A DNA stretch of 47,071 nt. Source: REEB85 sp018971455. GTDB lineage: Bacteria > Pseudomonadota > Alphaproteobacteria > Acetobacterales > Acetobacteraceae. The translations under genes and the position numbers were made by a program. The stretch is from NCBI GenBank assembly GCA_028871195.1, contig JAGWNT010000018.1, positions 1-47,071 on the forward strand, given 5' to 3'. Positions 23,631-32,174 of this stretch are shown here, one piece after another (within the stretch, counting starts at the first letter, position 1; each line of letters opens with the position of its first letter). Under the pieces are notes generated by a model. The model ran no database searches. It was given only the letters and a program-made list of their open reading frames with translations, and had not been told where the DNA came from.

Positions 23631-25178
23631 TCATCGCAGCGCTGCCAGCCGGGCGATCTGCGCCGCCAGATCGGGCTGGGCCTGGAGGAAGCGGGTGATT
23701 TCAGCGTGGCCGAAATTGACCTCCGCCGGGGACAGCGCCTCACCCCGCCCGGAGATGCTGAGCGCGATCAGCACCGGGGCCTGCGACGTCCCGAACAGGC
23801 TGTTGCGCGCCATGGTGAGCCGGGTCCGCAGCCCGCCGCCCGCCGGCTGGCCGCTGACCCACAAGGCGGACGCCGTCAGGAGGGCCGGCTTCTGATTGAC
23901 GACCAGGCGCCAGGTCCGCGGCGTCACGCCCGGAACGACGAGCGTGGTGACGCGCGGCGCCTCGCTGGCCAGCGCGCCCGATGCCGCGCGCAGGGCCGCG
24001 AGCACGCGCGACGGGTTGCTGATCGGCGCAAAGACCTCGACATGCAGGTTCAGCGAACCGCCCGGGCAGCGATAGGTGAGGCCGGCAACGCCGGGGGCCG
24101 CCGTGCCGTCCGGCGCCGCCGTGCAACCCGGCGGGGGAACAAAGCCGGCCAGCGGCACGCTGGCAGGCAGCGGGGCCGCGCGATCGATCGCGGCCGCGGC
24201 AAGGGGGCCGGTCCCGGCAAACGCCACGACCAGCACAGCCACCTGCGCCATGCGACCAAGCGGGAAGCCGGCGCGGGCCGTCGCCGGGACCTGCGGCGCC
24301 GGCCCGTCCGTGGCTTCGGGCTGATCCTGGCGGAACGGCAGCCCTGCCAGGATCAGCAGCAGGATGACGGCCGAGAAGAAGACCCAGCCGTAGATGATAT
24401 GATCGGCCGTCGCGGCTTTGGCGCTGCCAAGGAAATGCGCGAGCACGACGATGCCCAGGGCCCGCACCCCGTTGGCGATGACCGGCAGCACGATGGAGAC
24501 CGCAATGAACGCGGCGCGCCGCCAGGCGCCGCGATAGATCAGCGTGGCGTAGAGCGCGCCGAAGGCGATCGAGGCGATCAGGAAGCGCAACCCCGCACAG
24601 GCTTCGGCGACGAAGAAGCGGCCTTCGGGAATGGCGATGACGTTGCCGTCCGAGGCATTCGGGATGCCGAGGAAGGTAAGGCCCCCGGTAATGAAATGAG
24701 CCGTGAAATCCTGCAGCTGCGGCGTCAGGAAGGCGCCGAACGGCACCAGGAAATAGAGATAGAGCAGCGGCGCCATCAATGCATGGGCCATGCGCCATCC
24801 GAGTATGGCGAGAAACAGCACCTCCAGCATGGTGAGCGCCACGAGCTGGCGCCCCTCCATGATGCCGAGCCGCTCCGCCACCAGCCAGGCCGCGGCGAGC
24901 GGCAGCACCAGCAAGGTTGCAACCGGCAGCGGCACGACCGGCACCGCCGCCAGGCTGTGCCGCCGATCCCATGCCAGATAGAGCGCAATCGGCAGCACGA
25001 AGAAGCAGTGGCTGTAGGCGGTCGATTCGATCCAGGTCTGCACCGCAGCGGCGATTTCGGCGTGAAAGATGGCGCCGAGCGGCACGAGGCCGAGGAACAG
25101 AGCCGGCAGCACCGGGCGCACGCGCCGCATGCCGAGCGAGAGGTCGTGTATGGTCGTGGTGGTCATGCCGCCGCTCAC
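23631..25178 (-). CDS. xrtA: Exosortase A with fused EpsI domain
   Basis: A 515-residue inner-membrane protein. The first 290 or so residues contain multiple membrane helices with the exosortase catalytic set: Cys194 (EACAGLRF), Arg239 (NGVRALGI) and His260 (DHIIYGW). XrtA is the transpeptidase-like enzyme thought to cleave PEP-CTERM tails and transfer proteins to a surface carrier. The part after a linker of about 30 residues is an EpsI-type periplasmic domain (Pro-rich CTAAPDGT... to LAALR), as in typical XrtA fusions. GTG 25178 overlaps the upstream stop as GTGA; ATG 25166 is an alternative with GGCGGC before it. The surrounding XrtA-type genes confirm the class. Confidence 0.93.
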   Translation of the reverse strand: MSGGMTTTTIHDLSLGMRRVRPVLPALFLGLVPLGAIFHAEIAAAVQTWIESTAYSHCFFVLPIALYLAWDRRHSLAAVPVVPLPVATLLVLPLAAAWLVAERLGIMEGRQLVALTMLEVLFLAILGWRMAHALMAPLLYLYFLVPFGAFLTPQLQDFTAHFITGGLTFLGIPNASDGNVIAIPEGRFFVAEACAGLRFLIASIAFGALYATLIYRGAWRRAAFIAVSIVLPVIANGVRALGIVVLAHFLGSAKAATADHIIYGWVFFSAVILLLILAGLPFRQDQPEATDGPAPQVPATARAGFPLGRMAQVAVLVVAFAGTGPLAAAAIDRAAPLPASVPLAGFVPPPGCTAAPDGTAAPGVAGLTYRCPGGSLNLHVEVFAPISNPSRVLAALRAASGALASEAPRVTTLVVPGVTPRTWRLVVNQKPALLTASALWVSGQPAGGGLRTRLTMARNSLFGTSQAPVLIALSISGRGEALSPAEVNFGHAEITRFLQAQPDLAAQIARLAALR

Positions 25179-26446
25179 GGATGCACCGCCGCCCGGGCGG
25201 GCGCGTCCGGCGCGGCCGCCGCGGTTGGAGGCCGGTCGAACAGCCGGTCCAGCCGGCGCAAGGTGATCGGCCAGGCATGGTGGCGCTGCACCGCCGCCCG
25301 CGCCGCGGCACCGATGCCCGGGTGAGCGCCATCGAGCACCTCGTCCACCCGCCGTGCCATCGCCGCGGCGTCGCCGGCCACCAGCACGTCGCGATCGGCC
25401 TGGGCCCGCACCCCCTCGAAGGCTTCAGGAGTGGCAATGACCGGCCGCGCCATCGCCATCGCTTCCAGCACCTTGTTCTGGACGCCGCGCGCGATGCGCA
25501 GAGGCGCCACCACGGCCGCGGCATGGGCCAGATAGGGCCGCACATCGGCCACGCGCCCGGTCACCTCCACACCAGGGCCCGACAGGGCGCGCACCTTCGG
25601 GGTTGGGTTGGCGCCGACGATGGACAGACGCAGGCCAGGGCTTCGCCGGGCGAGAAGCGGCATGACGTGACGCACGAACCAGGTCACCCCATCGGCATTC
25701 GGCCAGTAATCCATGGTTCCGGTGAAGACCAGGTGCGGCGCGCCATCGGCGAAGGGTGTGGGAAAGCTCCGTTCCGGTGAGAAATAATCGAGGTCGACGC
25801 CGTTCTCCACCCAATCGAGGCGGGGGGAGGATTCCGGGGCGAGCGTGGCGAAGCGCTGCATCTCATGCTCCGACACGAACAGCGTCGTCGAAAAATGACT
25901 GGCAGCCAGCCGTTCGAACTCCAGCAGGGTCCGGGCCTCCCGGGCCCAGAACAGCCGCGCCACGCCACGGGCCTGGTGGCCGTAGTCACGCCATTTCTCC
26001 GAGTCCACATCGACCATATCGAGGACCATCCCGTCCCGCTCGTGATCGAGGACATAGTCGGCCATGCCTGACGAGAACACGAAGACATGCTCGATGCCCG
26101 AATCGGCGAGCTTGGCCTCGACCCATCGGCGCATCGCCGCATCGCGGAAATAGTCGCGCGTCAGCGGACGCCCCGGGCGCGCCGCGAGCAGCGCGCGCAG
26201 CTTCTGGCGCCATGGGCCGAGCGGAACGCAGGCAAGATCGGCGCACATCGCCCGCAGCCGCGGCTCGTGGATCTGATCGGCCGGGTCGTCCACGAAACAG
26301 CCGACATGCATGTCGAAGCGGCGCGACAGATGAACGAACATGTTCCATGCCCGTATCTTGTCCCCCTTGTCCGGCGGATAGGGGATGCGGTGGCACAGGA
26401 AAAGCATGCCGGGCCGCTTTGCCGGATCGCGTGCCATCCGGTTCAT
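25175..26446 (-). CDS. XrtA/PEP-CTERM-associated glycosyltransferase (TIGR03087 type)
   Basis: A 423-residue GT-B transferase of the exosortase-associated group. It begins with MLFLCHRIPYPPDKGDKIRAWNM, diagnostic of that group. Then come MVLDMVDVDSEKWRDY, WVENGVDLDYFSPE, LVFTGTMDYWPNADG and VQNKVLEAMAMARPVIAT in the donor-binding part. The C-terminal 20 residues are an Ala/Pro-rich tail. Start ATG overlaps the FemAB stop by four bases, and its own stop overlaps xrtA. It would act in the cytoplasm on the lipid-linked polysaccharide. Confidence 0.93.
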   Translation of the reverse strand: MNRMARDPAKRPGMLFLCHRIPYPPDKGDKIRAWNMFVHLSRRFDMHVGCFVDDPADQIHEPRLRAMCADLACVPLGPWRQKLRALLAARPGRPLTRDYFRDAAMRRWVEAKLADSGIEHVFVFSSGMADYVLDHERDGMVLDMVDVDSEKWRDYGHQARGVARLFWAREARTLLEFERLAASHFSTTLFVSEHEMQRFATLAPESSPRLDWVENGVDLDYFSPERSFPTPFADGAPHLVFTGTMDYWPNADGVTWFVRHVMPLLARRSPGLRLSIVGANPTPKVRALSGPGVEVTGRVADVRPYLAHAAAVVAPLRIARGVQNKVLEAMAMARPVIATPEAFEGVRAQADRDVLVAGDAAAMARRVDEVLDGAHPGIGAAARAAVQRHHAWPITLRRLDRLFDRPPTAAAAPDAPARAAVHP

Positions 26447-27486
26447 CCCAACCCCCGAACGATGGGGGGGCCAAGGCGGTTGGCCAGCATCAGGGGCAGG
26501 CGCTTCCAGGCGGCGATGAAGGCACGGTATTTCGGATTGAGCGGGTTGTGATCCGGAATGCTCGCTCCGTCGGCAAGGTGGAAGCGGTAATGCAGGGGTT
26601 CGGGGATGAAGCCCCAGTTCTTCTTGAAGGCAAAGGCGCCGGTGCCGAGCTTGCTACGCCCGAAATCGAACAGGCGCATGCCGCGCGCGGCGGCGCGACG
26701 CATCACCTCCCAGTACATGAAGTCGTTGCCGTAGCGCTCGCGCGCGATGGCGCGTCCGCCGCCGTAATAGGGCAGGACCTCGTCGCGGAAATAGAAATTC
26801 ATCACCGAGGCGATCGGCATGTCGCCGTCGAGAATGGTGACGATATCTGACTCCTTGGCAAAGACCTCCATGAGCAGGCGGAAATACCGCCGCGCAAAGA
26901 CCGGCGTGCCGAGATTGCGCACGCTCTCGGCGTAGATGTCGTGCAGCCGGTCAGCACCGGGGTCGAGCACGGATACCAGGCCGCGATCGATGCCTTTTCG
27001 TACCATCGCGCGCTGCTTGCGGGGAATCGCCTTGAGATTGGCATCGTCGTCCCCGGCGATCGGTTTGCGGAAGGTGACGTAGAGGTCGCTGCGGGCGGGC
27101 CAGGCGGTCTCGTCAAGCCAGGCGGGAGGGGTGCGAAAGCGAAACTCCATGACCGGCACGCCAAGCTGGCGCATCAGCGCCTCGGCATGTGCGTACAAGG
27201 CAGCGGCGGCCTCCGCATCGGCGGCCAGTGGGCCGCCATAGACGCAGAACGGCACGGAGATCAGGGAATCGCCGAACAGGCGCGTGCGCACCCGCGCCAG
27301 CGGCAACACGCCGACCACCGCCCCATCGCGCTCCGCAAGAATGTACTCCGTCGCGTGGCCGAAGCCGCGCGCGATCACCTGGCGCCACGCCGCGAGGTGG
27401 AAAAAACTGCCCTCGGGATGGGCCCGGACAAACCCGTCCCAGGCCGCCTCGGCTGCGTCCGGCAGGATGCGACACGTCACCGCCAT
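26443..27486 (-). CDS. FemAB-related PEP-CTERM/XrtA-system acyltransferase
   Basis: A 347-residue double-GNAT protein of the FemAB family (TIGR03019-like). Recognisable parts: WDGFVRAHPEGSFFHLAAWRQVIARGFGHATEYILAE, then AIPRKQRAMVRKGIDRGL, MNFYFRDEVLPYYGGG, and FDFGRSKLGTGAFAFKKNWGF. FemAB proteins transfer aminoacyl groups in peptidoglycan synthesis; the XrtA-associated group probably decorates polysaccharide or protein with an acyl or aminoacyl group. Eight bases separate it from the deacetylase upstream. Cytoplasmic; no signal. Confidence 0.93.
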   Translation of the reverse strand: MAVTCRILPDAAEAAWDGFVRAHPEGSFFHLAAWRQVIARGFGHATEYILAERDGAVVGVLPLARVRTRLFGDSLISVPFCVYGGPLAADAEAAAALYAHAEALMRQLGVPVMEFRFRTPPAWLDETAWPARSDLYVTFRKPIAGDDDANLKAIPRKQRAMVRKGIDRGLVSVLDPGADRLHDIYAESVRNLGTPVFARRYFRLLMEVFAKESDIVTILDGDMPIASVMNFYFRDEVLPYYGGGRAIARERYGNDFMYWEVMRRAAARGMRLFDFGRSKLGTGAFAFKKNWGFIPEPLHYRFHLADGASIPDHNPLNPKYRAFIAAWKRLPLMLANRLGPPIVRGLG

Positions 27487-27494
27487 GGCAACAC

Positions 27495-28367
27495 TCAGGC
27501 TCCCGCCAGAATATCGGCGAAGACGTGGTCAATCCGCCCCCAGCCAAAATCGCCGAGCAGCCGCTCGAGACGCCCATACATGGCGGAGAGGTGAACCGTA
27601 TGGCGAAAACGCGCCACCGCCCCGCTGCCCGCGACACGTGGCTGGCCGGGATCGATCTCCCAGGGATGGAAATAGAAAATGCCAGGCCGCTGCTCCATGC
27701 CGTTCACCCGGCGCAGCCCCATGCGGAACAGCGCGTAGGGCAGCAGGCGGAAATATCCGCCGCCGGCGCAGGGCAGGTTGCGTCCGAGCAGGCGCACCGT
27801 GGTCATCGGCAACTCCCACAGCGCGCCGCCGGCGGGTTGAAAGGCGGTGCGCGGCGCATCCGGCTCGCCGTACAGATCGTGACGGATCGGGAACACCGAG
27901 GAGCTGTACTGATGGCCGGTCTCCTCCAGCACGGCATAGGCCCACGGGCTGCGCGGCCCGATGGAGAAGGTCGGCGCGCGATAGCCGTGCACGGCCACGC
28001 CCCCGTGATCCTCGAGCAGATGCCGCGCGCGCAGCAGATCGTCCCGGAACGCGGCCGCGTCCAGCGTGTGCACCGGGGCGTGGCCGTAGCCGTGGCTGGC
28101 CAATTCATGGCCGCCGGCAACGATGCGCCGCACCAGGGCAGGATGGCGCTGCGCGACCCAGCCGAGGGTGAAGAACGTCGCCCTGATCCCCGCCTGCGCG
28201 AAAAGCTCAAGGATGCGATCGGTATTCGCCTCGACGCGGGGGGCGAAGCTGGTCCAGTCATCGCGCGAGATGACGCCGGCAAAAGCCTGGACCTGAAAGT
28301 AATCCTCGACGTCAACGGACATCGCGTTGCGTGGCAGCTCGGTGCGGGTGGTCGGAGCCGGCATCAT
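27495..28367 (-). CDS. XrtA-system polysaccharide deacetylase (DUF3473 type)
   Basis: A 290-residue NodB-fold deacetylase. Metal-site motif MSVDVEDYFQVQAF (16-29), His pair in SHGYGH (92 and 96), and RAPTFSIG. The C-terminal DUF3473 region includes GGGYFRLLPYALFRMGLRRVN and FYFHPWEIDPGQPR. This combination is specific to exosortase-associated loci (TIGR03006-like). Probably removes N-acetyl groups from the sugar repeat at the membrane. ATG start; M16 would be an alternative but would cut into the motif. Its stop is eight bases before FemAB and its start overlaps the ATPase stop by four. Confidence 0.94.
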   Translation of the reverse strand: MMPAPTTRTELPRNAMSVDVEDYFQVQAFAGVISRDDWTSFAPRVEANTDRILELFAQAGIRATFFTLGWVAQRHPALVRRIVAGGHELASHGYGHAPVHTLDAAAFRDDLLRARHLLEDHGGVAVHGYRAPTFSIGPRSPWAYAVLEETGHQYSSSVFPIRHDLYGEPDAPRTAFQPAGGALWELPMTTVRLLGRNLPCAGGGYFRLLPYALFRMGLRRVNGMEQRPGIFYFHPWEIDPGQPRVAGSGAVARFRHTVHLSAMYGRLERLLGDFGWGRIDHVFADILAGA

Positions 28368-29398
28368 CGGCGCTGCTGGTTGAAACCGCTGACCACGTCC
28401 ATCAGCCGGGCAAACACGCGCTCGCGCCGCGCCACCGTCTCCTCCAGCGTCCGTACCCGCGCGAGCAGTTCGGCATTGGCCGCCATGCCGCGGTCGTGCA
28501 GGCCTCGCTCTTGCAGATCGGCCCCCGCGGCGCCGATCGCCTCGCCGAGCTGGCCGGCAAATTCCTCGGCGCCGGGCGGCCCGCCATCGAGATCCTGCTG
28601 CAGCTCGTGCGCCGTGTTGTCCACCATCGGGCCGGAGATGGTGTGGCTCTCCTCCAGCGCGCCATAGAGGAGGACGCGTGAGCAGAGCCGGTTGATGCGC
28701 CGCGGGATGCCGCCGGTATGGCGAAAGATCGCGCTGTGGGCGCCCGCGGTGAAGTTCGGATCGCCATGCCAGCCGACGGCGTTCAGCCGGTGCTCGATAT
28801 AGGCGCGGGTTTCCTCGTCCGACAGCGGGCCGAGATGGTAGGACGCCAGCACGCGCTGGCGCAGCTGATCGAGATCGGGGCTGGCAAGTTTGCGCCGGAA
28901 CTGCGGCTGGCCGAGCAGGATGGTCTGGAGCGAGGATTGCCCCTCGACGGTGACGTTGGAGAGCATGCGCAGCTCCTCCAGCGCCGACACGGAGAGATTC
29001 TGCGCCTCGTCCACCACCAGCAGGCAGTGGCGCCCGCCGGCGCTGTAGGTGCGCAGCATGGTCTCGAAATCCCGCAGCAGCGTCGCCTTGTCGAAGCCGG
29101 CGCTGGGAATGCCGAACCCGGTCATCGCTAAGCGGAACAGATCCTCGCCCGAGACAAGCGTGGTGTTGATGCGGGCCAACGTATAGGTGTCGCGGTCAAG
29201 TTCGGACCACAGGCGTTCGACCAGCGTGGTCTTGCCGGCGCCGACCTCGCCGGTCACGACGATGAAGCCCTCGCCTTGGGACAGGCCATAGATCAGATGG
29301 GAAATGGCGCGGCTGTGGCCCTTGCTGCCGAAGAAGAAGCGGCTGTCCGGCGTGAGCTGGAACGGCATGGCCGTGAAATCGTAGAAGGTCTCGTACAT
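28364..29398 (-). CDS. XrtA-associated ExeA-like AAA ATPase
   Basis: A 344-residue ATPase of the ExeA/GspA class (TIGR03015-like). N-terminal MYETFYDFTAMPFQLTPD is diagnostic. Walker A GEVGAGKTT (50-58), Walker B LLVVDEAQNL at about 125-134, sensor/arginine region LRQRVLASYHLGPLSDEETRAYIEHRL, and GGIPRRINRLCSRVLLYG. The last 60 residues are charged and heptad-like, so probably coiled coil. Always found with exosortase A systems; exact role unknown, perhaps organising the export machine. Twelve bases downstream of the outer-membrane protein gene. Confidence 0.93.
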   Translation of the reverse strand: MYETFYDFTAMPFQLTPDSRFFFGSKGHSRAISHLIYGLSQGEGFIVVTGEVGAGKTTLVERLWSELDRDTYTLARINTTLVSGEDLFRLAMTGFGIPSAGFDKATLLRDFETMLRTYSAGGRHCLLVVDEAQNLSVSALEELRMLSNVTVEGQSSLQTILLGQPQFRRKLASPDLDQLRQRVLASYHLGPLSDEETRAYIEHRLNAVGWHGDPNFTAGAHSAIFRHTGGIPRRINRLCSRVLLYGALEESHTISGPMVDNTAHELQQDLDGGPPGAEEFAGQLGEAIGAAGADLQERGLHDRGMAANAELLARVRTLEETVARRERVFARLMDVVSGFNQQRR

Positions 29399-29410
29399 CC
29401 CGGCCGTCCG

Positions 29411-31093
29411 TCAGAAGCTCTTGTGCAGCGCGACAACAACGATGTCGTGGCCCGATTTCTGGCCCGCAAGGTTGCCGCTGGTATCGGAGCGCGTCGCGAG
29501 GGCGGAAAGGGTGGTGGTCGCGTTCAGGAGGTAGTTGACCGCGAATGTGAACGAGACAGTGTTCTGGTTGCCGGCCCCTTCGGCGCTGCGGGCGGCGTAC
29601 TGCACCGAGGCGTTGGTGTTCACTGCGGCCGACAGGATATGCGCCCAGGCGACACTGCCCACCAGGCCGGTGGTGTTGCCCGGCGCGCCCGCGGAGGACG
29701 CCGAGATCAGGGTGTTGTCGTCATGCTCGAAGCTCGCGGTGAAGGTGTCGCGGGCATAGAGCAGCACGCCGGTGATCGAGGCGCGGGTGGTGCGATAGAG
29801 CGAACTCTGCGTGCCGAAGTAGTTGTTGTTGAGCTGGAGCGGCGCGCCGGTCACCCGGTCGATCACGATGCCGCCGGGGCCGACGGTGGAGCTCGCCAGC
29901 GCGTTCTGCAACGCCTCCTGCTGCGTGCCGATGGCCTCGGAGTAGGCGACGAAGAGGCGTGTGCGCGCGGTGGGCGCCAGGCTGCCATCCACGGTGAGCG
30001 AGGTTGCGCCGTCATGCCGGCCGTAGCTGACCGCGAGGGACGTCTTGTCGTTCGGCGTCAGCCGCACGCCGCCATTCCAGGTAAGACCGTGGATGTTCTG
30101 CGGCGTGCTGCCGCCATAGACGATATCCTCGTGCCCGATTCCCGCCGTCAGCGCCACGGTGCGGTTCAGCGCGTAGGTCAGCTGCTCGTCGAACACCAGG
30201 CGATGAGCGTGGGCGAGCGCGCCCGTGCCGGCGTACTGGATGGCGATGGCGCTGGAGCTGCTCTGCAGCCGGCCGAAATCCTCGCCCGTCGTGAACGAGG
30301 CGTTCTCCTGATAGGAGGTGTAGTCGCCGCCGGCATTCGGCGCCACGAAGGGCGAAACGGGGACGGTCGATTTGCCCGAATCGCTCAGCGAGCGGGTGAT
30401 GGTGCCGCCGATCACCAGCGTGCCGGTGCCGCCGAAGCGATGTTGCAGGCGCGGTGACGCGGAGAAGCTCTCGGTCTGGACCTGCCCCTGCCCGTTGGTG
30501 GCCTGGGTCTGCCCGCCGCGCAGGGACTGCATCGCCGCATAGCCGCGCAGATCGAGGAACAGAAGATCCGGCACAATGGTCGCCGTGACGTCGGCGTTGA
30601 GGTTCTGCTCGATGCGGTTCTGATTGCCGTGGATGGCGAACAGGTCAAAGCCCGGCGCATAGAACAGCGAACCCTTGAGCCGCTCGGAGTCGCCGCTGAC
30701 CGCGATGCCAGGGGACACGCGGGTGATGAAGTCGGTTCCGGTGCGACCATTGTTGAGCACCACACCGTCATCGTAGGTCTCGCTGACATCGAGCGACGGG
30801 GTGAAGGTCCAGCTATGGGCGCTGGCCGGCGGCAGCGCGCCGGGAAAGACCTGATCGAACTGGCTCCGCAGGTCACCGACACGAATATCCGGCCCGGTGA
30901 CCGGCAGCAATCCCTGCGCCTCGGCCGTCCACCCCCAACCGAGCGACAGGCCCAGCCCGGCGGTCAGCAGACCGACGCCGCGAAGCACCACGCGGCGCCA
31001 CGCCCTGGCTCGCGACGCGGCCTTGCGGAGGAATGTGCCGGCCGGCGCCCGCACGCGCGGCGCCAGGGCCGGCGGCCTAAGAGTAGGTTCCAA
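29411..31093 (-). CDS. XrtA-system outer-membrane beta-barrel protein (TIGR03016 type)
   Basis: A 560-residue protein with a signal peptide (RRVVLRGVGLLTAGLGLSLGWGWTAEAQG, cleavage after about residue 60 in this start choice). Then comes WTFTPSLDVSETYDDGVVLNNG, typical of the family, followed by alternating hydrophobic beta strands. The C-terminus is HDIVVVALHKSF with a final Phe, the usual outer-membrane barrel signal. It probably forms or supports the polysaccharide exit path. The farthest start is TTG 31093, inside the kinase gene; GTG 31054 also works and would leave the signal peptide closer to the N-terminus. I keep the longer form with doubt about its first 13 residues. Confidence 0.88.
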   Translation of the reverse strand: MEPTLRPPALAPRVRAPAGTFLRKAASRARAWRRVVLRGVGLLTAGLGLSLGWGWTAEAQGLLPVTGPDIRVGDLRSQFDQVFPGALPPASAHSWTFTPSLDVSETYDDGVVLNNGRTGTDFITRVSPGIAVSGDSERLKGSLFYAPGFDLFAIHGNQNRIEQNLNADVTATIVPDLLFLDLRGYAAMQSLRGGQTQATNGQGQVQTESFSASPRLQHRFGGTGTLVIGGTITRSLSDSGKSTVPVSPFVAPNAGGDYTSYQENASFTTGEDFGRLQSSSSAIAIQYAGTGALAHAHRLVFDEQLTYALNRTVALTAGIGHEDIVYGGSTPQNIHGLTWNGGVRLTPNDKTSLAVSYGRHDGATSLTVDGSLAPTARTRLFVAYSEAIGTQQEALQNALASSTVGPGGIVIDRVTGAPLQLNNNYFGTQSSLYRTTRASITGVLLYARDTFTASFEHDDNTLISASSAGAPGNTTGLVGSVAWAHILSAAVNTNASVQYAARSAEGAGNQNTVSFTFAVNYLLNATTTLSALATRSDTSGNLAGQKSGHDIVVVALHKSF

Positions 31094-32171
31094 AGTAATG
31101 ATACGCCCCGAAAGTGTAGCTCGTGGTCAGCTTGATCTTGTTCAGCATGAGCGTGACCGAGGGGCAGGCCTTGATCAGGTCGAGTGCGGCGACGACCTCG
31201 TTGCGCTGCGTCCGCTCGGCTTCCACCACCAGCACGATCTGGCCGACAAACGGGGCCAGTGTACTGGGGTCGCTCGTGGAGAGGCAAGGCGGCGCATCGA
31301 GCAGCACGACGGCATTGGGATAGCGGCGGGCAATGCGCTCGACCAGCGTGGTGACCGGGCGCGTCGGCGAGATTTCGGCGCTGACCGTATGGCCCGAACC
31401 GATGCCGATGAAAGAGAGATGCGGGATCGCCGTGCGGATCACCACATCCTCGATGCGCAGCGCGGTGTTCGAACTGAGATCGAGCAGGCCCGGCCGCTCG
31501 GACAGGCCAAGCTCAGCGGAAATCGAGCGCTGCTTGGCATCCACATCGACCATGATGACGTCGCGCTGGGCATGCTGGGCGATGCTGCCGGCGAGATTGA
31601 GGGTGGAGAAACTCTTGCCCTCGCCCGGCCGCGCGCTGGTCACCATGATGACGTTGGGCGCGCCGCGGCCTGGACTGTAATTCGCGTGCATCGAACGCAG
31701 GATGTGGCCGACGCTGATGCGGAACTCTTCGGAAATGCGCGTCCGCACCTTGTGGCCCACCACCAGGCCGGCCTTTTCCAGCGCCGCCATGTCGAGCGGC
31801 GCACTGCGCGGCGCCTCGGGAACCGCCAGGGCGGTCGCGCCATCGGCGAGCACCGGCGCACCACGTCGCGTCATGTCGATCATGGCGTGCTCGTGGCCCG
31901 ACTCCGCGGCCTCCGGCCCCGCCTGCCAGGACGTCGACTGGGCATGCGGCGCATCCGGTGAAGGCGACGCGTCGGCATCGGACCGCAGGTCCGGCTCCTC
32001 CGGCGGCTGCGCCTGCTCACCACCTGCCCGCAGAATCGGCCGGTGCTCCAGGTCACGGCGGACATGCTGGCGAATATCGCGCTCGGGCGCCGGGTCAGGC
32101 GCGGCGAGGCCGCCAATGCCGCGCAATCGTTCGGCAACCCGCTCGACCAGATGTCCTGACTCGTTGGTCAT
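31077..32171 (-). CDS. XrtA-associated bacterial tyrosine kinase (BY-kinase)
   Basis: A 364-residue cytoplasmic tyrosine autokinase. A low-complexity, charged N-terminus (1-130) precedes the kinase. Walker A SARPGEGKS (179-187), Walker A' IMVDVDAKQRS (206-216) and Walker B VVLLDAPP (288-295) are intact. The C-terminal Tyr cluster contains Tyr352, 357, 359 and 363, ending GTYS. Such clusters are autophosphorylated and control polymer length. No fused Wzz transmembrane part; the separate chain-length gene upstream should supply the activator domain. Three bases after that gene's stop. Family TIGR03018-like. Confidence 0.94.
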   Translation of the reverse strand: MTNESGHLVERVAERLRGIGGLAAPDPAPERDIRQHVRRDLEHRPILRAGGEQAQPPEEPDLRSDADASPSPDAPHAQSTSWQAGPEAAESGHEHAMIDMTRRGAPVLADGATALAVPEAPRSAPLDMAALEKAGLVVGHKVRTRISEEFRISVGHILRSMHANYSPGRGAPNVIMVTSARPGEGKSFSTLNLAGSIAQHAQRDVIMVDVDAKQRSISAELGLSERPGLLDLSSNTALRIEDVVIRTAIPHLSFIGIGSGHTVSAEISPTRPVTTLVERIARRYPNAVVLLDAPPCLSTSDPSTLAPFVGQIVLVVEAERTQRNEVVAALDLIKACPSVTLMLNKIKLTTSYTFGAYHYFGTYS

Positions 32172-32174
32172 GTC